A stretch of DNA of 64,000 nucleotides from Bostrychus sinensis (taxonomy: Eukaryota > Chordata > Actinopteri > Gobiiformes > Eleotridae), in NCBI GenBank assembly GCA_020698575.1, contig CM036255.1:34324813-34388812 (forward strand), written 5' to 3'. Of the stretch, positions 10,225 to 20,609 are shown in pieces (positions within the stretch are counted from its first letter, which is position 1; the number at the start of each line of letters is the position of its first letter). Under the pieces are notes generated by a model. It had not been told where the DNA came from. It did no database searches and saw nothing but the letters and a program-made list of their open reading frames with translations. Made by a program: the position numbers and the translations under genes.

Positions 10225-10515
10225 TATTGAGAAACGGGAACATTTTTAATTCTGGATTTTTAATTACAAATCAAAAATTGAATGGCCACGGCGTCACGGA
10301 CCAAAATACACGGTCCACGGACCTGGTCGTTTCCCCTTTTCAGTATTTTGGCGTAAAGACGATTAATGAAATACGGTCTGTTTTCTATTTTTGGTTTACC
10401 AACTTTTAAAACGGAAAACGAAATATGAGTCGTTTTCTGTTTTCTGTCTTTTTATTTCAAAACAAAAATCGAATGACCGCAACGTACACGGACCTTATAT
10501 AAGGGCTTTTTATTT
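10225..10515. repeat. Subterminal repeats of the transposon copy B
   Basis: Several degenerate copies of caaaaattgaatggcc / caaaaatcgaatgaccgc with ctgttttc and cacggacc follow one another upstream of copy B. Similar wording (aaccaaaattcaaaaaggagg) opens the window at 10-40. Together they could be the terminal regions of the element, but no clean inverted repeat or target duplication was found. Confidence 0.35.
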
Positions 10516-11040
10516 CTGATTACGACGTGACAGAAGTTAAAAAAAAAAAAAAAAAAAAAGGACTAATTTCCAGCATTCCTGAGACCTAGAAACATCACCG
10601 GGAAATTGGCTTTTATTTGTTTTTTACTGAAAAAACAAGATGGCCGCCTTTATTAAAATTGGAAATCTTCAAAACTAAACAAGACTTTCTTATGACATTT
10701 GCACTGGAGGTAGACTTTAACATCATAATACCACACAGCAAATCTTGGTTCGATAGATAATTGTCACATGCACAAAAAAGTACAGCGAAATTCTGTTTGG
10801 AGCAAGCCTCCGGGCCACAGCTGTTTGTCAGCGCCGCTGTAAATGTATGAAAACAAAATGTGTGAACTTTAATTTAAAATTGCCATCTTTTTCTGCTGTA
10901 AAAATTAAAAAAAATAAAATCGTTATATGTCTGTAAAACATCCCAACTGTGGAGATGAAATGAAACATTACATAACACAAACTGTTTGCACTAAAAATAG
11001 AAAACATAGAATATCCAGAAAAAAAACAGTCACAACTGTT
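10516..11040. other. Intergenic, no gene seen
   Basis: Contains a run of about twenty A at 10540-10559 and dispersed-repeat-like text (cgaaattctgtttggagc) near 10790. Otherwise unassigned. Confidence 0.3.
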
Positions 11041-11135
11041 CTGGGGCAGCAGTAGCTGAGTAGGTAGAGCCTTCACCCACTAACTGGACACTTCATACTG
11101 CCTTTGTGTCTGTGGCACTGATGTATGAATATGTT
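11041..11135 (+). repeat. SINE-like or LINE-tail fragment
   Basis: The phrase gcagtagctgagtaggtagagc resembles the tRNA-derived head of fish SINEs, followed by cacttcatactgcc and ctgatgtatgaat, common in such tails. It is too short and degenerate to place in a family. Confidence 0.35.
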
Positions 11136-11452
11136 ACTGAGGCTGTGTTTTTGTTGGTGATTGCCGAGGCCGTTGCCACAAAAATGACTGCCACATCTTT
11201 ATTATTATTATTAGCATTTAATGTATTTTTACAAATACTTCCACAACATCCACATCCAGCTGAGGATGTGAAAAAACAACACACTGCCTGCAGATTTTAC
11301 AGCAAACACCTGGCAAAAAGTTGACCCTAATGCTGTATTGTAACATTTCTGTTTATTGCTGTAAAAATGATTTACAGATCTTTTTTTTAATTGAGATTGG
11401 GTCCACAACATGAAAACTACACTAAACCTCAAAGAAGTGACACTGCAGCAGC

Positions 11453-11508
<56 letters not shown>
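11453..11508. repeat. (GATA)n microsatellite
   Basis: About fourteen perfect GATA tetramers. Confidence 0.95.
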
Positions 11509-12036
11509 TCTTCTTCTTCCCCTGCTCGCTGTCTCAGTCTGACCTCAGAGCTGAAGGAGTTGTGACAACATTGACACCACTGGGCCATTTTTACACAAAC
11601 GCTTCACAGGAAGAGTTCAGAGGAAGTGAGCTGCTCAGACGAGAAGCGTTAGTTAGAACACATCAGTGTGGAGTGCATTAAATCCTTTCCTTTACATGCA
11701 TTTAAGTTTGATTTAAATCATAGAAGACATAAGTGGCAGTGGCGAAACGTGGTAATGAGGGGCCCCAGTGCAAGAGAAAGGGCCCTAATGATTTGAAGTA
11801 CATTAAAGAGCAACTCAACTCTAATCCACTTTTGTTTAGCTGATCAGCTACAGACGGGGCTTTAGTGGCACATCTCTCTATTTATCTATTTATATTTGTA
11901 TCTTTCTAATTTCACAAATTATTCATTTTAATATTAATATTAATCTTTGCTGAGTGCTGCCCTCCTGAGGTCAAACGTTGGTACTTCTGCTCAATAGTTC
12001 AAGATAGACGAGCGTGATGTAGTAATTTACCTCAGT
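11509..12036. other. Intergenic, no gene seen
   Basis: Short phrases such as ggggccccagtgcaagag near 11760 recur in variant form at 25260-25470 and suggest an old dispersed repeat. No supported exon. Confidence 0.3.
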
Positions 12037-13188
12037 ACCTCACCTGTGTTACTCACCTGTCACCTGTGTTACCTCACCTGTGTTACCTCACCTGTGTTAC
12101 TCACCTGTGTTACCTAACCTGTGTTACCTCACCTGTCACCTGTGTTACCTCACCTGTGTTACCTCACCTGTGTTACTCACCTGTGTTACTCACCTGTGTT
12201 ACCTCACCTGCGTTACCTCACCTGTGTTACCTCACCTGTGTTACTCACCTGTGTTACTCACCTGTGTTACCTCACCTGTGTTACCTCACCTGTGTTACTC
12301 ACCTGTGTTACTCACCTGTTACCTCACCTGCGTTACTCACCTGTTACCTCACCTGTTACCTCACCTGCGTTACCTCACCTGCGTTACCTCACCTGTGTTA
12401 CTCACCTGTGTTACTCACCTGTGTTACCTCACCTGTGTTACCTCACCTGTGTTACTCACCTGTGTTACTCACCTGTTACCTCACCTGCGTTACTCACCTG
12501 TTACCTCACCTGTTACCTCACCTGTTACCTCACCTGCGTTACCTCACCTGCGTTACCTCACCTGTGTTACCTCACCTGTGTTACTCACCTGTGTTACCTC
12601 ACCTGTGTTACCTCACCTGTTACCTCACCTGTCACCTGTGTTACCTCACCTGTGTTACCTCACCTGTGTTACCTCACCTGTGTTACTCACCTGTGTTACC
12701 TCACCTGTTACCTAACCTGTGTTACCTCACCTGTCACCTGTGTTACCTCACCTGTGTTACCTCACCTGTGTTACCTCACCTGCGTTACCTCACCTGTGTT
12801 ACCTCACCTGTGTTACTCACCTGTGTTACCTCACCTGTGTTACTCACCTGTGTTACTCACCTGTTACCTCACCTGCGTTACTCACCTGTTACCTCACCTG
12901 TTACCTCACCTGCGTTACCTCACCTGTGTTACTCACCTGTGTTACTCACCTGTGTTACCTCACCTGTGTTACTCACCTGTGTTACTCACCTGTTACCTCA
13001 CCTGCGTTACTCACCTGTTACCTCACCTGTTACCTCACCTGTTACCTCACCTGCGTTACCTCACCTGCGTTACCTCACCTGTGTTACCTCACCTGTGTTA
13101 CCTCACCTGTGTTACTCACCTGTGTTACCTCACCTGTGTTACCTCACCTGTTACCTCACCTGTCACCTGTGTTACCTCACCTGTGTTA
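12037..13188. repeat. Minisatellite of 14-bp type ACCTCACCTGTGTT
   Basis: The array consists of ACCTCACCTGTGTT with shorter variants (ACTCACCTGTGTT, ACCTCACCTGTT, TCACCTG). A rare variant block cctaacctgtgttacctc occurs at 12113 and again at 12711, so an approximately 598-bp segment was duplicated inside the array. Open frames of up to 387 codons here are repeat artefacts. Confidence 0.95.
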
Positions 13189-13991
13189 AAAGAAAGAAAG
13201 AGGGATGGAAATGTAAGTCTCTTTGCTAAGAGACAACAATAAAACTCAGAAAATAAGGCGCATTAGAAACTAAATATTCTAAATGAAACCACTGTGTCAT
13301 GTTTTCTGTCAGGTTCTCAGTGAGCTGTGGCTCAGAGCAGAGGCATTCTTCTGTAAAGCTGAGCTAAAGCTAACAGCAGCTAATGAAGCTCCTGGAGAGG
13401 ACAGAGCTGGTTCTGTCCACGCTACAGTCTCTGTAAATGTCTCCTAAAGGTAAGACCACAGTTTTCACTCTGCTTCTCTCTGAGGATTTACATTTTGTAA
13501 ATGTAGTTTGTTGTGCTATGAGTGACGGTTGTAATGACAGCTCAGTTACACAGACTGTTACTGATCAGATGTAGTTAGGTCGTACATTGCATTACCCATC
13601 ATGAATTTGATTGTGGGCTGGTTAAATCACACATTTTACCCATAATCCTATACTTACACTACAGGAGAAAACATCTTCTAAAATACTCCAGGGCACAGGA
13701 AACAACATGTGTTAAGTTCAAAATGTTCTGGGGGCGACCCAGAAACCCCCTGTTTAATATTTGTATGTAACAAATGTAAAAATGCATTGCAGAATCTTTC
13801 TTTTAACTTGTATTTTTTTTCCAATGAGCATACAATTACCATGAGCAGCCTGTGTGCTAAGGTCAAAAACTGAGATCAACAAAGAAATATTACATTCCCT
13901 AACCTGTAGTTGTAGGCCTGACTGACAGCAGCGCGGTGAAAACCAGTGGGGTCCCTACCAAAGCTGACACCAAACCTACGCCCTTGGGTTA
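13189..13991. other. Unique-looking sequence, no supported gene
   Basis: An AG-rich stretch at 13189-13205 leads into unassigned sequence. The part near 13310-13455 is less AT-rich and ends in cctaaaggtaagacc, which could be a splice donor, but there is no frame I would call. Confidence 0.25.
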
Positions 13992-14680
13992 AAAGTTTAC
14001 TTTGTTTTTTTTTTTTTTAACACTTAATTTTTATTGGTGTAATCAACATTTTATACAAAACACTCAACAGATGAACAGATGAACAGTCGGCTGAATTTCT
14101 TGGTTACTATTCCAGATCGAGGAAGAAGTCCCAGCTATGAGATCATGTTATAGAATAAGCAATGTGTACAATTGTTATAGCAGCACAGGTTGATAATAGT
14201 TAGCAGAGCCATGTGTAACAACGGGAGAAAAAAAAAAAAACACACACTAATCTTTAGGATATCTTAACCATTTGTTCCATCTTGCGATGTAAATATCGAC
14301 CTGTAGTCTTAATAAAAAAGTTAATCTTTCCATTTTATAAATTTCTTCAACAATTCTCAACCAATCTTCCATGACTGGTGATCAACTTGAAGCCACTTAC
14401 GAGTAATTGCCTTTTTTGCCGCCACAGTAAGAATCTTAAGTATTTGTCATTACGCGTTAATTCGTCTGGTAAGTCCCCTAAATAAAATAAGACAAACTCA
14501 TGTTGTTGTGCTTTGAGACCTAAAATTTGTTGTATCTTAGATATAACATCTTTCCAAAAAATAGAAATTTTTTGACAGGACCAAAAAATGTGGGTGTGGC
14601 CCGCCTCAGTCTCCCCACAGCTCCTCCAACATGAAGAGATTCCACTTATTTGTTGTTTTGGCGTTCTAAAGTTTACTTTG
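13992..14680 (-). mobile_element. 5'-truncated L1/Tx1-type LINE with 13-bp target duplication
   Basis: The insert 14005-14667 is flanked by aaagtttactttg at 13992-14004 and 14668-14680. Its plus-strand left end is a T-run, so the element reads on the minus strand with a poly(A) tail, as expected for target-primed reverse transcription. The minus strand near 14650-14440 reads CWRSCGE, HTHIFWSCQKISIFWKDV and LPDELTRNDKYL, the C-terminal end of a LINE ORF2. A frameshift near 14425 moves the next segment (AAKKAITRKWLQVDHQSW) into another frame, so it is non-coding now. Confidence 0.75.
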
Positions 14681-15434
14681 GTTTTATTGTTTTAAATGTA
14701 TTCTAACTCAAAGCGCCTACTTGTTAACCTTTTAAGAATCCAGCTACCAAAAGTGTGGGAGCCATCGGTGCTGCAGAGTGTCCCATTGTGAACGGAACTG
14801 GTGTATGTCCATTTGTTTGAGTGCTAATGCTAATACTAGCACAACAACGTGGCCGCGACTGCTGGTAAACCAGCGGCACTTTCACAGGTATTTATCTGTA
14901 TTTGTTTTGGGGAATTTAAACACTTAGATCAATGTGACTGTGCATTAGTGTAACCTGGTGTGTAATACCATCTGCTATGAGCTACGTTACCTCACGCTGT
15001 ATTTATTTAATGTATTTTTGATGTACTTCAGAGGTCGTATTCTAAACTTGTATTGAATATTTTGATCTTAAAGGCCTTTTTATTGTAAAATGTAGATAAA
15101 GTTAGCTCTGTAAGCATTTACTGAACAATGGTCCTGTTTTATTATCGCAGGCCAGGTGAGCCCTGTTGGGTTCCACACGATGGTGAGCTGATGGAGAAAA
15201 CAGCCAGGAGCCTGAAGAACCATCGAACAACATCCTGCTCGTCTGGTAAGAACCCCCCCCCCCCAACCCTAAAACAAAAACAAAAACAAAAACAAAAACA
15301 AAAACATGCAATCTGTGGATCCCAAAGTAAAAGTTTTGAAGGCGTCTGACAGAAAGATAAATAACTGCAGTCACAAAAGCATTTCCTCTCCACATCCACA
15401 GGACTCTGATTATCAGACTTACACTCAGTCTGAA
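14681..15434. other. Intergenic with a C-run and (AAAAC)n
   Basis: No gene recognised. At 15248-15305 there is a run of C followed by about six AAAAC units, which creates spurious short open frames on both strands. Confidence 0.4.
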
Positions 15435-16485
15435 GGACTAAACCAGGTCTAAACCAGGTCTAAACCAGGTCTAAACCAGGTCTAAACCAGGACTAAACCA
15501 GGTCTAAACCAGGACTAAACCAGATCTAAACCAGGTCTAAACCAGGTCTAAACCAGGTCTAAACCAGGTCTAAACCAGAGCTAAACCAGGTCTAAACCAG
15601 GACTAAACCAGAGCTAAACCAGGACTAAACCAGGTCTAAACCAGGACTAAACCAGGTCTAAACCAGGTCTAAACCAGGACTAAACCAGATCTAAACCAGG
15701 TCTAAACCAGGTCTAAACCAGGTCTAAACCAGGTCTAAACCAGAGCTAAACCAGGACTAAACCAGGTCTAAACCAGGACTAAACCAGAGCTAAACCAGGA
15801 CTAAACCAGGTCTAAACCAGGTCTAAACCAGGACTAAACCAGAGCTAAACCAGGACTAAACCAGGACTAAACCAGGTCTAAACCAGGTCTAAACCAGGTC
15901 TAAACCAGGACTAAACCAGGTCTAAACCAGGACTAAACCAGGTCTAAACCAGGTCTAAACCAGGTCTAAACCAGGACTAAACCAGGTCTAAACCAGGTCT
16001 AAACCAGGTCTAAACCAGGACTAAACCAGGACTAAACCAGGACTAAACCAGGTCTAAACCAGGTCTAAACCAGGTCTAAACCAGGACTAAACCAGGTCTA
16101 AACCAGGACTAGACCAGGTCGAAATCAGGTCTAAACCAGAACTAAACCAGGTCTAAACCACGACTAAACCAGGACTAAACCAGGACTAAACCAGGTCTAA
16201 ACCACGACTAAACCAGGACTAAACCAGGTCTAAACCAGGACTAAACCAGGTCTAAACCAGGTCTAAACCACGACTAAACCAGGACTAAACCAGGACTAAA
16301 CCAGGTCTAAGCCAGGTCTAAACCAGGACTAAACCAGGTCTAAACCAGGTCTAAACCAGGTCTAAACCACGACTAAACCAGGACTAAACCAGGTCTAAAC
16401 CAGGACTAAACCAGGACTAAATCAGGTCTAAATCAGGTCTAAACCAAGACTAAACCAGGTCTAAACTGGAACTAAACCTGGACTG
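15435..16485 (+). repeat. 11-bp minisatellite, CTAAACCAGGW orientation
   Basis: About 95 copies of an 11-bp unit, consensus ctaaaccagg(t/a), with few variants (agctaaaccag, cacgactaaac). The same unit appears in the opposite orientation at 16839-17669 and in this orientation again at 49669-51306. Confidence 0.95.
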
Positions 16486-16542
16486 AGCTGTGGTCAAATC
16501 ATAAATTATTAAAACCAGACAGAAACAGAAGGAAAAAAAGCA

Positions 16543-16575
<33 letters not shown>

Positions 16576-16838
16576 TGTGAAGCCATTTTAGTCCAAAAAG
16601 AAAAATATTTAAACAAAAATCATCCAAAATGTTTGTGTTCTAGAAAATGTTGTCAGAAAGTATTTTTTCTTCAGACAGATGTACTCGAGTAACAGTTGGT
16701 GGTTCAGTTCCAGCTCGAGCCCAGGTTTCTCTTCCTCTCTGTTTCCTGCTTCTTTGGTCTGAGTCAGTGATGCTCTGCTGCCCTCGTGTGGTGAGTCTGA
16801 GAACCCACACACATCTGCTCTCAACCTGTCTCTGCACT
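16486..16838. other. Spacer between opposing 11-bp arrays
   Basis: About 350 bases with a long T-run at 16542-16569 and unassigned sequence. It would form the loop if the two flanking arrays paired. Confidence 0.5.
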
Positions 16839-17669
16839 TTAGACCTGGTTTAGTCCTGGTTTAGTCCTGGTTTAGACCTGGTTTAGACCTGGTTTAGACC
16901 TGGTTTAGTCCTGGTTTAGACCTGGTTTAGTCCTGGTTTAGTCCTGGTTTAGACCTGGTTTAGACCTGGTTTAGACCTGGTTTAGACCTGGTTTAGACCT
17001 GGTTTAGTCCTGGTTTAGTCCTGATTTAGACCTGGTTTAGACCTGGTTTAGTCCTGGGTTAGGTCTGGTTTAGTCCTGTGTTAGGTCTGGTTTAGACCTG
17101 GTTTAGACCTGGTTTAGACCTGGTTTAGTCCTGGTTTAGACCTGGTTTAGTCCTGGGTTAGGTCTGGTTTAGACCTGGTTTAGACCTGGTTTAGTCCTGG
17201 TTTAGTCCTGGTTTAGACCTGGTTTAGTCCTGGTTTAGACCTGGTTTAGTCCTGGTTTAGACCTGGTTTAGTCCTGGTTTAGTCCTGGTTTAGACCTGGT
17301 TTAGACCTGGTTTAGACCTGGTTTAGTCCTGGTTTAGACCTGGTTTAGTCCTGGGTTAGGTCTGGTTTAGACCTGGTTTAGACCTGGTTTAGACCTGGTT
17401 TAGTCCTGGTTTAGACCTGGTTTAGTCCTGGGTTAGGTCTGGTTTAGACCTGGTTTAGACCTGGTTTAGTCCTGGTTTAGTCCTGGTTTAGACCTGGTTT
17501 AGTCCTGGTTTAGACCTGGTTTAGTCCTGGTTTAGACCTGGTTTAGTCCTGGTTTAGTCCTGGTTTAGTCCTGGTTTAGTCCTGGTTTAGACCTGGTTTA
17601 GTCCTGGTTTAGACCTGGTTTAGTCCTGGTTTAGTCCTGGTTTAGACCTGGTTTAGTCCTGGTTTAGAT
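16839..17669 (-). repeat. 11-bp minisatellite, inverted orientation (TGGTTTAGWCC)
   Basis: About 75 copies of tggtttag(a/t)cc, the complement of the unit at 15435-16485. A variant tgggttaggtc recurs several times in a regular pattern (near 17055, 17085, 17155, 17350, 17430), indicating block duplication. Confidence 0.95.
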
Positions 17670-17833
17670 CTAGAGTAAGATGATTTGTTGTTGCACTCAT
17701 TATTTTTATTTCTATGCCTTAACCTTTTTCAGTCTCTATATTCACTTTTATTCACTAATCAACGTCTACTGTCGGTTTTTTTATACTTTATTAAGTTATT
17801 TATACTTAATTATATATTATATTACTACTTAAC

Positions 17834-20448
17834 TTTCCTCTGTTTACTCCTCTCTCTGCTTCTCTCTCTGCTTCGCTCTCCTCTCCCCTCCCTTCTCCTC
17901 TCTCTGCTCCTCTCTATGCTTCTCTCTCTTCTCCTCTCTCTGCTGTTCTCTCCTCTCCCCTCCCTTCTTCTCTTTCTGTTTCTCTCTCTCCTCCTCTCTG
18001 CTTCTCTCTCTCCTCTCTCTGCTTCTCTCTCTGCTTCGCTCTCCTCTCCCCTCCCTTCTCCTCTCTCTGCTCCTCTCTATGCTTCTCTCTCTTCTCCTCT
18101 CTCTGCTGTTCTCTCCTCTCCCCTCCCTTCTTCTCTTTCTGTTTCTCTCTCTCCTCCTCTCTGCTTCTCTCTCTCCTCTCTCTGCTCCTCTCTCTGCTTC
18201 TCTCTCTGCCCCTCTCTGCTTCTCTCTCTTCTCCTCTCTCTGCTTCTCTCTCTTCTCCTCTCTCTGCTTCTCTCGCTTCTCCTCTCTCTGCTTCTCTCGC
18301 TTCTCCTCTCTCTGCTGTTCTCTCCTCTCCCCTCCCTTCTCCTTTCTCTGCTCCTCTCTCTGCTTCTCCCTCTTCTCCTCTCTCTGCTGTTCTCTCCTCT
18401 CCCCTCCCTTCTTCTCTTTCTGTTTCTCTCTCTCCTCCTCTCTGCTTCTCTCTCTCCTCTCTCTGCTTCTCTCTCTGCTCCTCTTTCTGCTTCTCTCTCT
18501 GCTCCTCTCTCTGCTTCTCTCTCTGCCCCTCTCTGCTTCTCTCTCTTCTCCTCTCTCTGCTTCTCTCTCTTCTCCTCTCTCTGCTTCTCTCGCTTCTCCT
18601 CTCTCTGCTGTTCTCTCCTCTCCCCTCCCTTCTCCTTTCTCTGCTCCTCTCTCTGCTTCTCCCTCTTCTCCTCTCTCTGCTGTTCTCTCCTCTCCCCTCC
18701 CTTCTTCTCTTTCTGTTTCTCTCTCTCCTCCTCTCTGCTTCTCTCTCTCCTCTCTCTGCTTCTCTCTCTGCTTCTCTCTCTGCTCCTCTCTCTGCTCCTC
18801 TCTGTGCTTCTCTCTCTTCTCCTCTCTCTGCTTCTCTCTCTTCTCCTCTCTCTGCTCCTCTCTCTTCTCCTCTCTCTTCTCCTCTCTGTGCTCCTCTCTC
18901 TGCTTCTCTCGCTTCTCTTCTCTCTGCTGTTCTCTCCTCTCCCCTCCCTTCTTCTCTTTCTGTTTCTCTCTCTCCTCCTCTCTGCTTCTCTCTCTCCTCC
19001 TCTCTGCTTCTCTCTCTCCTCTCTCTGCCCCTCTCTCTGCTCCTCTCTCTGCTTCGCTCTCCTCTCCCCTCCCTTCTCCTCTCTCTGCTCCTCTCTATGC
19101 TTATCTCTCTTCTCCTCTCTCTGCTCCTCTCTCTGCTTCGCTCTCCTCTCCCCTCCCTTCTCCTCTCTCTGCTCCTCTCTATGCTTCTCTCTCTTCTCCT
19201 CTCTCTGCTCTTCTCTCTGCCCCTCTCTCTGCTCCTCTCTCTGCTTCTCTCTCTGCTCCTCTCTCTGCTCCTCTCTCTGCTTCTCTCTCTGCTCCTCTCT
19301 CTGCTCCTCTATCTCCTCCTCTCTGCTCCTCTCTCTGCTTCTCTCTCTGCTCCTCCTCTCTGCTCCTCTCTCTGCTCCTCTCTGCTTCTCTCTCTTCTCC
19401 TCTCTCTGCTCCTCTCTCTGCTCCTCTCTGCTTCTCTCTCTGCTTCTCTCTCTGCTCCTCTCTCTGCTCCTCTCTGTGCTTCTCTCTCTTCTCCTCTCTC
19501 TGCTTCTCTCTCTTCTCCTCTCTCTGCTCCTCTCTCTTCTCCTCTCTCTTCTCCTCTCTGTGCTCCTCTCTCTGCTTCTCTCGCTTCTCTTCTCTCTGCT
19601 GTTCTCTCCTCTCCCCTCCCTTCTTCTCTTTCTGTTTCTCTCTCTCCTCCTCTCTGCTTCTCTCTCTCCTCCTCTCTGCTTCTCTCTCTCCTCTCTCTGC
19701 TTCTCTCTCTCCTCTCTCTGCTTCTCTCTCTGCCCCTCTCTCTGCTCCTCTCTCTGCTTCTCTCTCTGCTCCTCTCTGTGCTTCTCTCTCTGCTTCTCTC
19801 TCTCCTCCTCTCTGCTTCTCTTTCTCCTCTCTCTGCTTCTCTCTCTCCTCTCTCTGCTTCTCTCTCTGCCCCTCTCTCTGCTCCTCTCTCTGCTTCTCTC
19901 TCTGCTCCTCTCTGTGCTTCTCTCTCTTCTCCTCTCTCTGCTTCTCTCTCTTCTCCTCTCTCTGCTGTTCTCTCCTCTCTCCTCCCTTCTTCTCTTTCTG
20001 TTTCTCTCTCTCCTCCTCTCTGCTTCTCTCGCTCCTCCTCTCTGCTTCTCTCTCTCCTCTCTCTGCTTCTCTCTCTGCTCCTCTCTCTGCTCCTCTCTCT
20101 GCTCCTCTCTCTGCTCCTCTCTCTGCTCCTCTCTCTGCTCCTCTCTCTGCTTCTCTCTCTGCCCCTCTCTCTGCTCCTCTCTCTGCTTCTCTCTCTGCTC
20201 CTCTCTCTGCTTCTCTCTCTGCTCCTCTCTCTGCTCCTCTATCTCCTCCTCTCTGCTCCTCTCTCTGCCCCTCTCTGCTTCTCTCTCTTCTCCTCTCTCT
20301 GCTCCTCTCTGCTTCTCTCTCTTCTCCTCTCTCTGCTCCTCTCTCTGCTCCTCTCTGCTTCTCTCTCTTCTCCTCTCTCTGCTCCTCTCTCTGCCCCTCT
20401 CTGCTTCTCTCTCTTCTCCTCTCTCTGCTCCTCTCTATGCTCCTCTCA
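17834..20448. repeat. Polypyrimidine minisatellite, TCCTCTCTCTGC type
   Basis: About 2.6 kb almost wholly of C and T on the plus strand, broken only by isolated G and A, built from TCCTCTCTCTGCT and related units with larger repeated blocks (for example the ctcccctcccttct block). The absence of stop codons creates open frames of over 900 codons that are not genes. Confidence 0.95.
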
Positions 20449-20609
20449 GGTGACATTGGCACTGCTTGATTACTTTTTAAGTCCTATTTTAAGCCTTGGG
20501 GAGCTTTGCCGAGTCAACTTTAGTTGCTAAGCGATGTGCCAAACCTGTGCCTATTGGCTGGAGCCGGGGAGCTTCTGCCCGGCAACACCCGGCGTGTGGC
20601 GTGTTATGG
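20449..20609. other. Short non-repeat boundary between arrays
   Basis: About 160 bases of ordinary sequence separate the polypyrimidine block from the GT-rich block; nothing recognised. Confidence 0.4.

Noticed and set aside
11041..11135. tRNA gene
   Set aside because: Only a box-A-like phrase is present; no complete cloverleaf could be drawn.
12037..13188. CRISPR-like regular spacing
   Set aside because: Eukaryotic minisatellite without distinct spacers; the same holds for all other arrays here.
12066..13242. Overlapping open frames of 156-387 codons
   Set aside because: They lie wholly in the ACCTCACCTGTGTT minisatellite in several frames at once and contain only repeat peptide.
17685..20530. 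Open frames up to 922 codons on the plus strand and 427 on the minus strand
   Set aside because: Products of the polypyrimidine repeat, which cannot form stop codons; no domain or splice structure.
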